In this document: positions 40,585 to 49,571 of the stretch, piece by piece
Layout of the letters: every line of letters begins with the position of its first letter
Numbering within the stretch: position 1 is the stretch's first letter
NCBI RefSeq assembly: GCF_006716885.1
Contig: NZ_VFPU01000001.1
Coordinates: forward strand, 1,736,001 to 1,800,000
DNA from: Ornithinimicrobium humiphilum
Lineage (GTDB): Bacteria; Actinomycetota; Actinomycetes; Actinomycetales; Dermatophilaceae
Direction: 5' to 3'
Length of the DNA stretch: 64,000 bases
The notes under the pieces: model-generated
The model's input: only the letters and a program-made list of their open reading frames with translations
The model's database searches: none
Told to the model about the DNA's origin: nothing
Position numbers and translations under genes: made by a program

Positions 40585-40625
40585 GGACGGGCGCCGGCAC
40601 GCACCTCGCGTCCCGGCGCCCGTCC
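40585..40625 (+). terminator. Terminator hairpin after gcvP
   Basis: 13-bp perfect arms GGACGGGCGCCGG (40585-40597) and CCGGCGCCCGTCC (40613-40625), 15-nt loop, no U-tract. Probably ends the gcvP transcript. Confidence 0.65.
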
Positions 40626-40699
40626 GCGTCCGGGACAGCGCTGCTCGGCACCGTCCGGAACCCCTCGCCAGCAGGGCCTTTCTGTGTTTGGATCTGGCC

Positions 40700-42262
40700 A
40701 TGGGTCAAGAGGTCAGCCACAGTGAGTTCACGCGGGAGCACCGCCTGGCCTTCCGCCAGAAGGTCCTGCAGGACCTGGACGTCTTCGAGCGGATGCTCGA
40801 GGGGAGCCGCTTCGACTTCACGCGGCCGCAGATGGGTCTGGAGATCGAGCTCAACCTCCTCGACGGCGAGACCGCGGCCCCGGCCCTGGTCAACAAGGAG
40901 GTCCTGGCCGAGATCCGCGAGGGCGACTTCCAGAGCGAGGTCGGCCGCTACAACATCGAGATGAACGTGCCGCCGCGCCCGATGGCCGGCGACCAGGCCG
41001 TCCGGCTCGAGCGCTGGCTGTCCCAGTCGCTGCGCCGCGCCGGTGACGCGGCCCGGCTCCACGGCGCACGCGTCGCGGCGATCGGGATCATGCCCACCCT
41101 GATGCCCGACCTCTTCGACAGCCCGTGGATCTCCCACGGCGTGCGCTACCAGGCGCTCGAGGACGGCCTGCTGCGCGAGCGCGGCGAGGGCTTCGAGCTC
41201 TCGATCCAGGGGCCGACGGGGGAGAGCTTCGAGGACTACTTCGACGGCATCGGCCCGCTGTCGGGCTGCACCTCGGTCCAGCTGCACCAGCAGGTGACGC
41301 CGCAGGACTTCCCGATCTACTGGAACGCCGCCACGATCATCTCCAGCCTGCAGGTGGCGATGGGGGCCAACTCGCCCTACCTCTTCGGCAGGCGGCTCTG
41401 GGCCGAGACCCGCATCCCGCTGTTCACGCAGATGACCGACACCCGTTCGATCGAGCTGAAGTACCAGGGCGTGCGGCCCCGTGCCTACTTCGGCCGTGCC
41501 TGGATCACCTCGATCTTCGACCTCTTCGAGGAGAACGTCCGGTCCTTCCCGGCACTGCTGCCCGAGGTGTCGGACGAGGACCCCGGCTCGCTGCTCGACG
41601 CCGGGGAGGTCCCCACGCTGAGCGACCTGCGGCTCCACAACGGCACGGTCTGGCGCTGGAACCGGCCCATCTACGACACGAGCCAGGGCGTGCCCCACCT
41701 GCGGGTCGAGAACCGCGTGCTGCCCGCCGGACCGACCGTCATCGACATGGTCGCCAACGCCTGCTTCTACTACGGCCTGCTCGAGGCGGCCACGAGCAGC
41801 GGTCGCCCGCTGTGGACCAAGATGTCCTTCGAGACGGCCAGCGACAACTTCGACGACGCGGCCCGGCACGGCATCGCGAGCATCCACAGCTGGCCGGGCC
41901 TGGGGCGCATCCCCGTCGTCGACCTCGTGGCCGACCACCTGCTCGACGTGGCCGACGACGGGCTGGCGGCCCTGGGCCTGCGGCGCGAGGTGCGCAGCCA
42001 CTACCTGTCGGTCATCGAGGGGCGCTGCCGCGCCCGCACCAACGGCGCCAGCTGGCAGGTCGCCACCACGGAGGCCTTCGAGGCGGCCGGCTACGGCCGC
42101 GAGGAGGCGCTGCGCGAGATGTTCCTCCTCTACGTCGACCACAGCGAGGACAACATCCCGGTGCACGACTGGGAGGTGCCGACGGTCGAGCCCGTCCCGG
42201 GCGAGGGCGAGGACGCCTCGGCCGACGAGCCGGTCGACAACCGCGCGGACGACGTCGCCTGA
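40700..42262 (+). CDS. Glutamate-cysteine ligase family protein (GCS2-like)
   Basis: A 520-aa ATP-dependent carboxylate-amine ligase fold protein: QMGLEIELNLLDG, EVGRYNIEMNVPPRP, SGCTSVQLHQQV and VENRVLPAGPTVIDMVANACFYYG are family blocks. Substrates are not evident; in actinobacteria relatives include the mycothiol/ergothioneine-linked ligases, but no egt or msh gene is adjacent. The C-terminus is acidic. The stop overlaps the OsmC gene (TGATG). Confidence 0.8.
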   Translation: MGQEVSHSEFTREHRLAFRQKVLQDLDVFERMLEGSRFDFTRPQMGLEIELNLLDGETAAPALVNKEVLAEIREGDFQSEVGRYNIEMNVPPRPMAGDQAVRLERWLSQSLRRAGDAARLHGARVAAIGIMPTLMPDLFDSPWISHGVRYQALEDGLLRERGEGFELSIQGPTGESFEDYFDGIGPLSGCTSVQLHQQVTPQDFPIYWNAATIISSLQVAMGANSPYLFGRRLWAETRIPLFTQMTDTRSIELKYQGVRPRAYFGRAWITSIFDLFEENVRSFPALLPEVSDEDPGSLLDAGEVPTLSDLRLHNGTVWRWNRPIYDTSQGVPHLRVENRVLPAGPTVIDMVANACFYYGLLEAATSSGRPLWTKMSFETASDNFDDAARHGIASIHSWPGLGRIPVVDLVADHLLDVADDGLAALGLRREVRSHYLSVIEGRCRARTNGASWQVATTEAFEAAGYGREEALREMFLLYVDHSEDNIPVHDWEVPTVEPVPGEGEDASADEPVDNRADDVA

Positions 42263-42690
42263 TGGCCGGCGACGCGACCCGCTCGGTGTCCCTGACCCGC
42301 ACCGGGGCGGGCACCTTCCTCGCGGAGAACGCCCGCGGCGGCACGATCCCGATCGGTGCCGGCGGCTCGGACGCGGCCGACTTCACGCCGGTCGAGCTGC
42401 TGCTCGCCGCCATCGCGGGCTGCTCCGCCGTCGACATCGACGCGCTCACCTCCAGGCTGGCCGAGCCGGTGACCTTCTCGATGAGCGCCTCGGGCGACAA
42501 GCTCAGCGACGAGCAGGGCAACCACATGGGGCCGATCACGGTGACCGTGTCGGTGACCTTCCCCGAGGGCGAGGGCGGCGACCGGGCCCGCGACCGGCTG
42601 CCCGACGTGGTGACCAAGTCCCGCGACCGGCTGTGCACCGTCTCGCGCACGGTCCAGCTGCCCACCGAGGTCCACTTCGAGGTCGACTGA
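42262..42690 (+). CDS. OsmC family peroxiredoxin-like protein
   Basis: A 142-aa OsmC/Ohr fold protein, probably thiol-dependent peroxide reduction. Both family cysteines are present: C54 in LAAIAGCSAVDID and a second in DRLCTVSRTVQ. It starts on the last base of the preceding stop, so the pair is coupled, which hints that the ligase-like protein upstream acts in thiol or redox metabolism. Confidence 0.85.
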   Translation: MAGDATRSVSLTRTGAGTFLAENARGGTIPIGAGGSDAADFTPVELLLAAIAGCSAVDIDALTSRLAEPVTFSMSASGDKLSDEQGNHMGPITVTVSVTFPEGEGGDRARDRLPDVVTKSRDRLCTVSRTVQLPTEVHFEVD

Positions 42691-42718
42691 CGTCCGCCCC
42701 ACGACGGGTGGGAGCTCG

Positions 42719-43960
42719 ATGACGGGGCGACCGATGCGCCGCACCCTCGGCCTCGGCGACGCCGTGACCGTCGGGCTGGGCTCGATGGTCGGGGCCGGCG
42801 TCTTCGCGGTCTGGGGGCCGGCGGCCACGGCGGCGGGCGGCTGGCTCCTCCTGGCCCTGCTCCTCGCGGCCGGGGTGGCGGTGTGCAACGCCCTGTCGTC
42901 CGCGGCCCTCGCCGCTCGCTACCCGTCCGCGGGCGGCACCTACGTCTACGGGCGCGAGCGACTGGGGGAGACCTGGGGCCATCTCGCCGGCTGGTGCTTC
43001 GTGGTCGGCAAGACCGCCTCCTGCGGGGCCATGGCGATGACCGTCGGGGCCCACCTCGTGCCGGGGGCCGAGCGCCTCGCGGCGGCCGTCGCCGTCCTCG
43101 TCATCACCGCCCTCAACCTGGCCGGGGTGCAGCGCTCCGTCTCGGCCTCCCGCGCGGTGGTCGCGGTCGTCCTGTGCGTCCTGCTCGGCGTCGGGGTCGC
43201 GGCGGTCCTGCCCACGGCCACCGGACCCGCGCTCGACGTCACCCGGGTGCTCGGCGGCGACCTCGACGGGTATGGCGTGCTGCAGGCGGCGGGTCTGCTC
43301 TTCTTCGCCTTCGCCGGCTACGCCCGGATCGCGACCCTGGGGGAGGAGGTGCGCGACCCGGCCCACGTCATACCCCGGGCCGTGGTGCTCGCCCTGACCG
43401 GCGTCCTCGGTGTCTACGCGTGCGTCGCGCTCGTCGTCCTGGGCGTCCTCGGACCGGAGGGCACGGCGGGGGACCCGGCCGCGGTCGCCACGGTCGCCGC
43501 GCAGGTGTGGGGCCCGGGATGGGGCTGGCTGGTGCGGGCGGCTGCGGGGATCGCGGCGCTGGGTGCCCTGCTCAACCTGGTGCTGGGCATCTCGCGCACC
43601 ACGGTGGCGATGGCGCGGGACGGCCACCTGCCCCGCCGGTTGGCCGCCGTCTCCGACGCCGGGGTGCCCCGGGCGGCCGAGCTCGCCGTCGGCCTCCTGG
43701 TGCTCGCCGTGGTGCTCGTGGCGGACCTGCGCGGGGCGATCGGCTTCTCCAGCTTCGGGGTGCTGCTCTACTACGCGGTCGCCAACGCCTCGGCCTTCAC
43801 CCTGCGTGCGGAGTGGCGCCCTGGCCGGGTGGTGCCGGTCCTCGGGCTGGTGGGCTGCCTGGTGCTGGCGGCCACCCTGCCGCTCTCGTCGGTCGTCGCC
43901 GGCGTCGTGGTGGTGCTCGTGGGCGTGGTCGTCCTGGCCGTGCGCCGGGCTCTGCGCTAG
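42719..43960 (+). CDS. APC superfamily amino acid permease
   Basis: A 413-aa integral membrane transporter with about 12 TM helices. TM1 has the APC glycine motif (GLGSMVGAGVFAVWGPAA), TM6 region has GLLFFAFAGYARIATLGEEVRDP. Specificity not predictable. It ends in TAG that overlaps, as CTAG, the stop of the convergent DUF421 gene. A second in-frame ATG at 42734 is an alternative start. Confidence 0.9.
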   Translation: MTGRPMRRTLGLGDAVTVGLGSMVGAGVFAVWGPAATAAGGWLLLALLLAAGVAVCNALSSAALAARYPSAGGTYVYGRERLGETWGHLAGWCFVVGKTASCGAMAMTVGAHLVPGAERLAAAVAVLVITALNLAGVQRSVSASRAVVAVVLCVLLGVGVAAVLPTATGPALDVTRVLGGDLDGYGVLQAAGLLFFAFAGYARIATLGEEVRDPAHVIPRAVVLALTGVLGVYACVALVVLGVLGPEGTAGDPAAVATVAAQVWGPGWGWLVRAAAGIAALGALLNLVLGISRTTVAMARDGHLPRRLAAVSDAGVPRAAELAVGLLVLAVVLVADLRGAIGFSSFGVLLYYAVANASAFTLRAEWRPGRVVPVLGLVGCLVLAATLPLSSVVAGVVVVLVGVVVLAVRRALR

Positions 43961-44610
43961 TCGCGCGGGGGATCGGCGACGACCGGGGCGGTGCCGGCCA
44001 CGGGGGACGCGGGGGCCGGTGCCGGCAGCGGACCCGTGTGCAGGTGCCCCGCCTCGCGCAGCTGCTCCTGGACGACGTGGGCGTTCTTGACGCCCATCAG
44101 CGCGCGCGGGTGGATCGGCTGGCCAGCGCGCAGCACCGAGATGACGCCGCGGGGCTCGAGCACCGCCAGCGCGACCTGGGAGGGGTGGCTGATCCCGGCC
44201 TGCCGCATCGCGCTCCAGATCTCGGTCAGGCTCAGGCCGTAGGCGTGCAGCGCCTCGGTGCGCACCTTGCCGTCGACGGCGAGGACGACCGCGCGGGCGC
44301 GGGGCGCCGGGCGGCGCAGCTGGGGGAGCGGGAGCCGGCGCAGGCCGTGGAAGGCGAGCTCGGTGAGGAGCAGGGTGCCGAGCGCGAGGAGGCCGCCGGC
44401 CAGGGTCGGGACGTGCCCCAGGGTCGAGCGCCCGACGATCGCCCCGAGCACCGTGACGACCGCGAGGTCGACGCTGCGCGGGCTGGAGTAGAGGCGCTGG
44501 CCCCACAGCCGAAGCACCCCGCCGAAGAGAAAGTACATGACCAGGGTGCTGATCACGACGCCGACGGCCGCGGTGGGGGAGATGCCGAGGTGGTACCAGA
44601 GGTCCCGCAT
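43957..44610 (-). CDS. DUF421 (YetF-like) membrane protein
   Basis: A 217-aa protein with three N-terminal TM helices (about 10-85) and a soluble DUF421 domain (about 95-175; VLAVDGKVRTEALHAYGLSLTEIWSAMRQAGI, ALAVLEPRGVISVL). YetF-like proteins occur widely; function unknown. C-terminal Pro/Ala-rich tail. Diverges from the GNAT gene. Confidence 0.87.
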   Translation of the reverse strand: MRDLWYHLGISPTAAVGVVISTLVMYFLFGGVLRLWGQRLYSSPRSVDLAVVTVLGAIVGRSTLGHVPTLAGGLLALGTLLLTELAFHGLRRLPLPQLRRPAPRARAVVLAVDGKVRTEALHAYGLSLTEIWSAMRQAGISHPSQVALAVLEPRGVISVLRAGQPIHPRALMGVKNAHVVQEQLREAGHLHTGPLPAPAPASPVAGTAPVVADPPRD

Positions 44611-44668
44611 GCAGGCATCGTGGCAGACGGGCGCGGAAACCCGGTGGCGGTCCTCCGGAGGCGTCCGG

Positions 44669-44674
44669 AACACT
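44669..44674 (+). promoter_or_regulatory. -10 box, leaderless start of GNAT gene
   Basis: AACACT, 7 nt before the ATG at 44682. Confidence 0.45.
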
Positions 44675-44681
44675 GGTCCCC

Positions 44682-45674
44682 ATGACAGAGACGACCACGC
44701 AGGGCGCCGGGGGCACGGACCTCGCCGCCGCCTACCGGTGGGCACCGCTGACCGAGGCCGACGTCCCCGCGTGGGCGGACCTGGTCAACCACCTGGCCCG
44801 GGTGGACGGCACCGAGGAGTTTCTCGGCGAGGAGGAGCTCCAGGAGGAGCTGACCTTCAGCGGGTTCACCCCCGCGACCGACTCGATCGCCGTCTGGGAC
44901 GGTGACGTGATGGTGGCCTACGCCAAGGTCGGCGTGCCGGTGACGCCGGACCACGAGGGTTCCGGCCGCGGCTACGTCGAGGGCGGTGTCCGCGAGGAGC
45001 ACCGCCGTCGCGGCCTGGGCACCCGTCTCATGGACCTGCTGGAGCCGCGCGCGGCCGAGCTGGTCGCCGAGCGGCACCCGGGCCGCACGGCATACCTGCG
45101 TGCCGGTGGCGGGCTGCAGGGCTCCAGCGCCTCGGCGATGCTCGAGCGGCGGGGGTATGCCGTGGTGCGCTGGTTCAACCTGCTGGAGCGTCCGCTCGGC
45201 GACGTGCCGGAGGTGCCGGAGGTCGAGGGCGTGTCCTTCGTCGTGCCGCAGCCCGAGCACGAGGAGCCGGTGCGGGTGGCCCACAACGAGGCCTTCCGCG
45301 ACCACTGGGGCTCCGGCCCGAGCGCGCCCGAGCCCTGGCACGACCACTGGACCACGCGCGCCGCGCGCCAGGACGTCTCCACGCTGGCGGTGTCCGAGGA
45401 CGGCGAGGTGCTGGCCTACGTGCTGTGCGGGGAGTACCAGCCGCGCGAGCTCTACGTGAACCTCGTGGGCACCGTGCCGCAGGCGCGGGGTCGTGGCATC
45501 GCCGCCGCCGCGCTGCTCACCACGATCGCCGCGGCGTCCCGGTCGGGCGCCTACGACACGATCCAGCTGGACGTCGACTCCGACAGCATCACCGGGGCCA
45601 CCCGGCTCTACGAGCGGGTCGGCTTCGGACCGAAGCTGTCGATGATGTCGATGCAGCGGCCGCTGCCGCTCTGA
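44682..45674 (+). CDS. Tandem GNAT acetyltransferase
   Basis: A 330-aa protein with two GNAT folds: the first with GGVREEHRRRGLGTRLMDLLE (acetyl-CoA P-loop), the second with GTVPQARGRGIAAAALLTTIA, then VDSDSITGATRLYERVGF. Layout resembles mycothiol synthase MshD, but identity with MshD is not shown; many actinobacterial paralogues share it. Substrate unknown. Confidence 0.87.
   Translation: MTETTTQGAGGTDLAAAYRWAPLTEADVPAWADLVNHLARVDGTEEFLGEEELQEELTFSGFTPATDSIAVWDGDVMVAYAKVGVPVTPDHEGSGRGYVEGGVREEHRRRGLGTRLMDLLEPRAAELVAERHPGRTAYLRAGGGLQGSSASAMLERRGYAVVRWFNLLERPLGDVPEVPEVEGVSFVVPQPEHEEPVRVAHNEAFRDHWGSGPSAPEPWHDHWTTRAARQDVSTLAVSEDGEVLAYVLCGEYQPRELYVNLVGTVPQARGRGIAAAALLTTIAAASRSGAYDTIQLDVDSDSITGATRLYERVGFGPKLSMMSMQRPLPL
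45087..45095 (-). repeat. Coding copy of the 9-mer GTATGCCGT (inside GNAT gene)
   Basis: Reverse-strand exact copy; a forward copy lies 60 bp further on. Confidence 0.5.
45155..45163 (+). repeat. Coding copy of the 9-mer GTATGCCGT (inside GNAT gene)
   Basis: Forward exact copy, facing the reverse-strand copy at 45087-45095. Confidence 0.5.
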
Positions 45675-45705
45675 GGTGCCCGAGGCCCGGGCCTGCGCGC
45701 TGACG

Positions 45706-45711
45706 TAGGCT
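45706..45711 (+). promoter_or_regulatory. -10 box, leaderless start of alpha/beta hydrolase
   Basis: TAGGCT, 7 nt before the GTG at 45719. Confidence 0.65.
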
Positions 45712-45718
45712 CGGGCCC

Positions 45719-46519
45719 GTGAGCGAGGGTCTGCACAGCACGCTGGTCGGCGAGGGCGACGGCCCCGTCGTCGTCTTCCTGCACGGCCTCTTCGGCCGCG
45801 GCCGCAACTTCGCCACCGCCGCCCGCGCCGTGCAGCCCGAGCTGCGCGCGCTGCTCGTCGACCTGCCCGACCACGGCGCCTCGCCGTGGACCGACCGGGT
45901 CGACTACGGCGCGATGGCCGACGCCGTCGCCGAGCACCTGCGCTCGGGCGTCGCCGCGGACGGCCCCGTCCACGTCGTCGGGCACTCGATGGGCGGCAAG
46001 ACCGCCATGACCCTGGCGCTGGCCCATCCCGACCTCGTCGACCGGCTCGTCGTCGAGGACGTCGGCCCGACCGGCACCGGCGAGACCAGCGAGTTCGAGC
46101 ACCTCCTCGGTGCGCTCTCCCGCATCGACCTCGAGGGGATGACCAGCACGCGCGAGGCCGACGAGCAGCTGGCCGCCGAGGTGCCGCAGCGCACGCTGCG
46201 CGGCTTCCTGCTGCAGAACCTGCGTCGCGACGACCACGGGCGCCTGGCCTGGCAGCCCAACCTCGAGGTGCTCCGTCGCGACCTGCCGGCGATCACCGGC
46301 GACATCCCGCAGCTGGGGAGCGACGCCGTCTTCGAGGGGCCGGTGCTCTGGGTCGCGGGGGCCGACTCCGACTACGTCACCGCCGAGGCGGAGCCGGTGA
46401 TGCGGCAGCACTTCCCGCAGACGCGCAGGGTCACCATCAAGGACGCCGGCCACTGGGTGCACTCCCAGCAGCCGGAGGTCTTCGCCGAGGTGCTGCGCCG
46501 CTTCCTCATCCCGGCCTGA
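45719..46519 (+). CDS. Alpha/beta hydrolase, YbfF-like esterase
   Basis: A 266-aa alpha/beta hydrolase with oxyanion HGLFGRGRNF, DLPDHGAS, nucleophile serine in VGHSMGGKTAM and C-terminal histidine in KDAGHWVHSQQP. The HG-x-FG-x-x-x-N and GHSMGGK style is that of YbfF-type esterases. Physiological substrate unknown. Leaderless GTG. Confidence 0.9.
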   Translation: MSEGLHSTLVGEGDGPVVVFLHGLFGRGRNFATAARAVQPELRALLVDLPDHGASPWTDRVDYGAMADAVAEHLRSGVAADGPVHVVGHSMGGKTAMTLALAHPDLVDRLVVEDVGPTGTGETSEFEHLLGALSRIDLEGMTSTREADEQLAAEVPQRTLRGFLLQNLRRDDHGRLAWQPNLEVLRRDLPAITGDIPQLGSDAVFEGPVLWVAGADSDYVTAEAEPVMRQHFPQTRRVTIKDAGHWVHSQQPEVFAEVLRRFLIPA

Positions 46520-46548
46520 TCTTCCGGGCGCGAGCCGCCCGCGGTCGC

Positions 46549-46554
46549 TAGGGT
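46549..46554 (+). promoter_or_regulatory. -10 box, leaderless start of yciO-like gene
   Basis: TAGGGT, 7 nt before the ATG at 46562. Confidence 0.6.
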
Positions 46555-46561
46555 GATCGGC

Positions 46562-47182
46562 ATGGCTCGCTTCGTCGACATCCATCCGGTTGACCCGCAG
46601 CCCCGCCTGGTCGCCCAGGTGGTCGACATCCTCCAGGACGGCGGGCTGGCGGCCTTCCCGACCGACGCCTGCTTCACCCTCGGGGCGCGGCTCTCCGACG
46701 CGCACGCCAAGCAGCGCATCATCGACATCCGGCACCTCGACGGCAAGCACCACTTCACGCTGATGTGCTCGGACTTCGCCCAGCTGGGGTCGCTGGTGCA
46801 GCTGGACAACAGCGTCTTCCGCGCGATCCGGGCGGCCACGCCGGGGCCCTACACGTTTATCCTCCCCGCCACCGGAGAGGTGCCGCGCCGGCTGCTCCAC
46901 CCCAAGAAGCGCACGGTCGGTGTCCGCATCCCCGACCACAAGGTCTGCCGGGCCCTGCTCGACGCGATGGGTGAACCACTGCTGACCAGCACGCTCCTGC
47001 TGCCCGACCACGAGGAGCCGATCGCGATGGGCTGGGACGTGAAGGAGGCCCTGGACCACGTCGTCGACGTCGTCGTGGACGGCGACCAGACCGGGCAGGA
47101 GCCGACCACCGTCGTGGACTTCTCCGAGGGCTATCCCGAGGTCGTGCGCGTCGGCGCCGGCGACCCGACCCCGTTCGAGTGA
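46562..47182 (+). CDS. YciO/YrdC-domain protein (Sua5 family)
   Basis: A 206-aa YrdC-fold protein of the YciO type: LAAFPTDACFTLGA, IRHLDGKHHFTLMCSDFAQL, GPYTFILPAT and KKRTVGVRIPDH. It has the RNA/nucleotide-binding YrdC domain without the Sua5 C-terminal domain. YrdC/Sua5 make threonylcarbamoyl-AMP for t6A; YciO paralogues are not proven to. The ATG at 46562 is chosen from the -10 spacing over an in-frame GTG at 46553 that lies within the box. Confidence 0.87.
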   Translation: MARFVDIHPVDPQPRLVAQVVDILQDGGLAAFPTDACFTLGARLSDAHAKQRIIDIRHLDGKHHFTLMCSDFAQLGSLVQLDNSVFRAIRAATPGPYTFILPATGEVPRRLLHPKKRTVGVRIPDHKVCRALLDAMGEPLLTSTLLLPDHEEPIAMGWDVKEALDHVVDVVVDGDQTGQEPTTVVDFSEGYPEVVRVGAGDPTPFE

Positions 47183-47193
47183 GAGGGAGCCGC

Positions 47194-48567
47194 GTGCCCG
47201 AGCCGACCGTGCCCACCGTCCTGACCATCGAGACCAGCTCGCTGGGCGACCGGAGCTATCTGGCCCACGACGGCGAGGTCGCCCTCGTGGTCGACCCGCA
47301 GCGCGACATCGACCGGGTGCTGGCCCTGGCCGAGCGGGAGGGGGTGCGCATCACCCACGTCTTCGAGACCCACATCCACAACGACTACGTCACGGGCGGC
47401 TACGCCCTCGCGCGCCGCACCGGGGCGGCCTACCACGTCAACGCCGACGACCAGGTGTCCTTCGACCGGGTCCCGGTCCGGGACGACGACGTCGTCGAGG
47501 TGTCCGACCGGCTGCGGGTGCGGGTGCTGGCGACCCCGGGCCACACCTTCACCCACCTGTCCTACGTCCTCGAGGGCGATCCGCCGCACGTCTTCACCGG
47601 CGGTTCCCTGCTCTTCGGCTCCACCGGGCGTCCGGACCTGCTCGGCGAGGAGCACAGCGAGGAGCTGGCGCGGCTGCAGCACCGCTCCGCGCACCGGCTC
47701 GCCCACCAGCTGCCGGGGGAGACCCACGTGATGCCGACCCACGGCTTCGGCTCGTTCTGCTCGGCGACCCAGGCGTCCGGGGACGCCTCGACCGTGGCCC
47801 GGGAGCGGGCGACCAACCCGGCCCTCCTCCTCGACGTCGAGGACTACGTCCGCGAGATCCTCGAGGGCCTGGACCTCTTCCCGGCCTACTACGCCCGGAT
47901 GCACCCGGCCAACGTCGCGGGCCCCTCCGAGCCCGACCTCGACCCGCCCGCCCCTGCCGACCGGGCCGAGCTGCGTCGCCGGGTCGACGCGGGCGACTGG
48001 GTGGTCGACCTGCGCACGCGCCGGGCGTTCTGCGCAGGTCACCTGCCCGGGTCGTTCAGCTTCGGGCTGGACGGGCAGTTCTCCACCTGGCTGGGCTGGC
48101 TGCTGCCCTCCGGTGCCACGGTCACCCTGCTGGGCGCGACGGAGGACGACGTCGCCATCGCGCAGCGCGAGCTGTCACGCATCGGGATCGAGCAGGTCGC
48201 GGGTGCCGCGACGGGCGGTCCGGAGGAGTGGATCGAGGGTGCGCCGGCGACCCTCGAGCGGGCCACCTTCGCCGACCTGGCGCAGGTGCTGCACCACCGT
48301 CGTGTCGGCATCCTCGACGTGCGCAACCCCAAGGAGCACGCCGCGACCCACGTCGACGGCGCGGTGAACGTCCCTCTGGGCCAGTTGCTCGAGCGGCTCG
48401 ACGCCGTGCCCGAGGGCGAGGTGTGGGTGCACTGCGCCGCGGGCTACCGCGCGGCGGCGGCCGCCTCGATCCTGCAGGCGCAGGGCCGGCGGGTCGTGTG
48501 CGTCGACGACTCCTTCGGGGAGCAGGCGCGCGCGTCCGGGCTGCCGCTCGTCAGCAGCGACGACTGA
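47194..48567 (+). CDS. MBL-fold / rhodanese fusion, persulfide dioxygenase-like
   Basis: A 457-aa fusion: ETHE1-like MBL domain (about 1-240), a degenerate rhodanese (about 255-345) with no catalytic cysteine, and a second rhodanese (about 355-450) with cysteine in VWVHCAAGYRAAA. Layout matches CstB/BlaH-type sulfide detoxifying enzymes. The MBL site has H60-I-H62-N-D64-Y65 and H117, but G137 stands where ETHE1 has its iron-binding Asp (TGD becomes TGG). GTG 47194 has GAGGGAG upstream; a GTG at 47179 overlaps the previous stop. Confidence 0.87.
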   Translation: MPEPTVPTVLTIETSSLGDRSYLAHDGEVALVVDPQRDIDRVLALAEREGVRITHVFETHIHNDYVTGGYALARRTGAAYHVNADDQVSFDRVPVRDDDVVEVSDRLRVRVLATPGHTFTHLSYVLEGDPPHVFTGGSLLFGSTGRPDLLGEEHSEELARLQHRSAHRLAHQLPGETHVMPTHGFGSFCSATQASGDASTVARERATNPALLLDVEDYVREILEGLDLFPAYYARMHPANVAGPSEPDLDPPAPADRAELRRRVDAGDWVVDLRTRRAFCAGHLPGSFSFGLDGQFSTWLGWLLPSGATVTLLGATEDDVAIAQRELSRIGIEQVAGAATGGPEEWIEGAPATLERATFADLAQVLHHRRVGILDVRNPKEHAATHVDGAVNVPLGQLLERLDAVPEGEVWVHCAAGYRAAAAASILQAQGRRVVCVDDSFGEQARASGLPLVSSDD

Positions 48568-48571
48568 CGGT

Positions 48572-48596
48572 CGTCCCGGGCCGGGCGGCCGGGACG
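48572..48596. terminator. Bidirectional terminator hairpin
   Basis: 8-bp arms CGTCCCGG (48572-48579) and CCGGGACG (48589-48596), 9-nt loop, between the convergent MBL-rhodanese and DUF2218-like genes. Confidence 0.55.
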
Positions 48597-48614
48597 GGCT
48601 GCGTCTGCCTGCCG

Positions 48615-48938
48615 TCAGGCCTGGGGCTGCCAGCTCAGGACGGCCTCGTCGCCGAGCTGGCTGATCGCGAGCTCGCTGACGGTGCGCTCGATGTGCTCGC
48701 GCCGCTCGACGGTCGGACCCTCGGCGGTGAAGTGCAGGGTGCCGCCCTCGACGCGGATGCGCACGAGGCCACCCTCGCGGAAGGGGATCGTGTAGCCGTC
48801 CTGCTCACGGAGGGCGCCCCGGTGCTTGTTGGCCTCCTCGACGAGCTTCTCGAGGAGCACCTTGGGGTCGGAGATGGTCAGCGAGGCGGTGCTGCGCTCC
48901 CGCACGCCCTCGGGTGCGGCGTCGAACGTACTGGCCAT
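48615..48938 (-). CDS. DUF2218-like small protein
   Basis: A 107-aa soluble protein. Pattern of a short N-terminal strand, YTIPFREGGLVRIRVEGGTLHFTAEG and C-terminal DEAVLSWQ resembles DUF2218; function unknown. ATG start, with AAGGAAG about 10 nt upstream. It diverges from tpx with 102 bp between starts. Confidence 0.7.
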   Translation of the reverse strand: MASTFDAAPEGVRERSTASLTISDPKVLLEKLVEEANKHRGALREQDGYTIPFREGGLVRIRVEGGTLHFTAEGPTVERREHIERTVSELAISQLGDEAVLSWQPQA

Positions 48939-49028
48939 GCTCGATCAACTTCCTTGTCGTCGGCGGAGTGCTGAGAGGCTCCATCATGACAGAGCCACCC
49001 CAGCGGGAGCCGGAGGCCCGCCCGATGG

Positions 49029-49034
49029 TAGACA
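49029..49034 (+). promoter_or_regulatory. -10 box, probable leaderless start of tpx
   Basis: TAGACA, 6 nt before the ATG at 49041; last base deviates from TANNNT. Confidence 0.4.
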
Positions 49035-49040
49035 CGACGC

Positions 49041-49538
49041 ATGGCGACCATCACCCTGCGAGGGAACCCCGTGACCACCGTCGGCGAGCTGCCCCAGGCG
49101 GGCGAGGCCGCACCGGCCCTCACGCTCACCGGCACCGACCTGTCCGACTTCAGCACCGCCGACCTGGCGGGCAAGCGCGTCGTGCTCAACATCTTCCCGA
49201 GCGTCGACACCGGCATCTGCGCCGAGTCCGTGCGCAAGTTCAACGAGCTGGCGACGACGCTGCCCGACACCGTCGTGGTCTGCGCGTCCAAGGACCTGCC
49301 CTTCGCCCAGGCCCGCTTCTGCGGCGCCGAGGGCATCGAGAACGTCCGCGTCGGCTCGGCCTTCCGCTCCGACTTCGGCGACGCGCTCGGCCTGACGATG
49401 GCCGATGGCCCGATGGCCGGGCTGCTCGCCCGCTCCGTCGTCGTGCTCGACGCCGACGGCAGCGTGATCCACACCGAGCTCGTGCCGGAGATCGGCCAGG
49501 AGCCCGACTACGACTCCGCGGTCGCAGCCCTGTCCTGA
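49041..49538 (+). CDS. tpx: Thiol peroxidase (Tpx-type 2-Cys peroxiredoxin)
   Basis: Reduces hydrogen and organic peroxides using thioredoxin; 165 aa. Peroxidatic C60 in SVDTGICAESVRKF and resolving C94 in DLPFAQARFCGAEG, at the same spacing as E. coli Tpx (61/95). The active-site loop is T-G-I-C rather than the usual T-P-V-C. Confidence 0.95.
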   Translation: MATITLRGNPVTTVGELPQAGEAAPALTLTGTDLSDFSTADLAGKRVVLNIFPSVDTGICAESVRKFNELATTLPDTVVVCASKDLPFAQARFCGAEGIENVRVGSAFRSDFGDALGLTMADGPMAGLLARSVVVLDADGSVIHTELVPEIGQEPDYDSAVAALS

Positions 49539-49571
49539 TCCCGCTGCCGGCCCGCGGGCCGGACGGCAACC

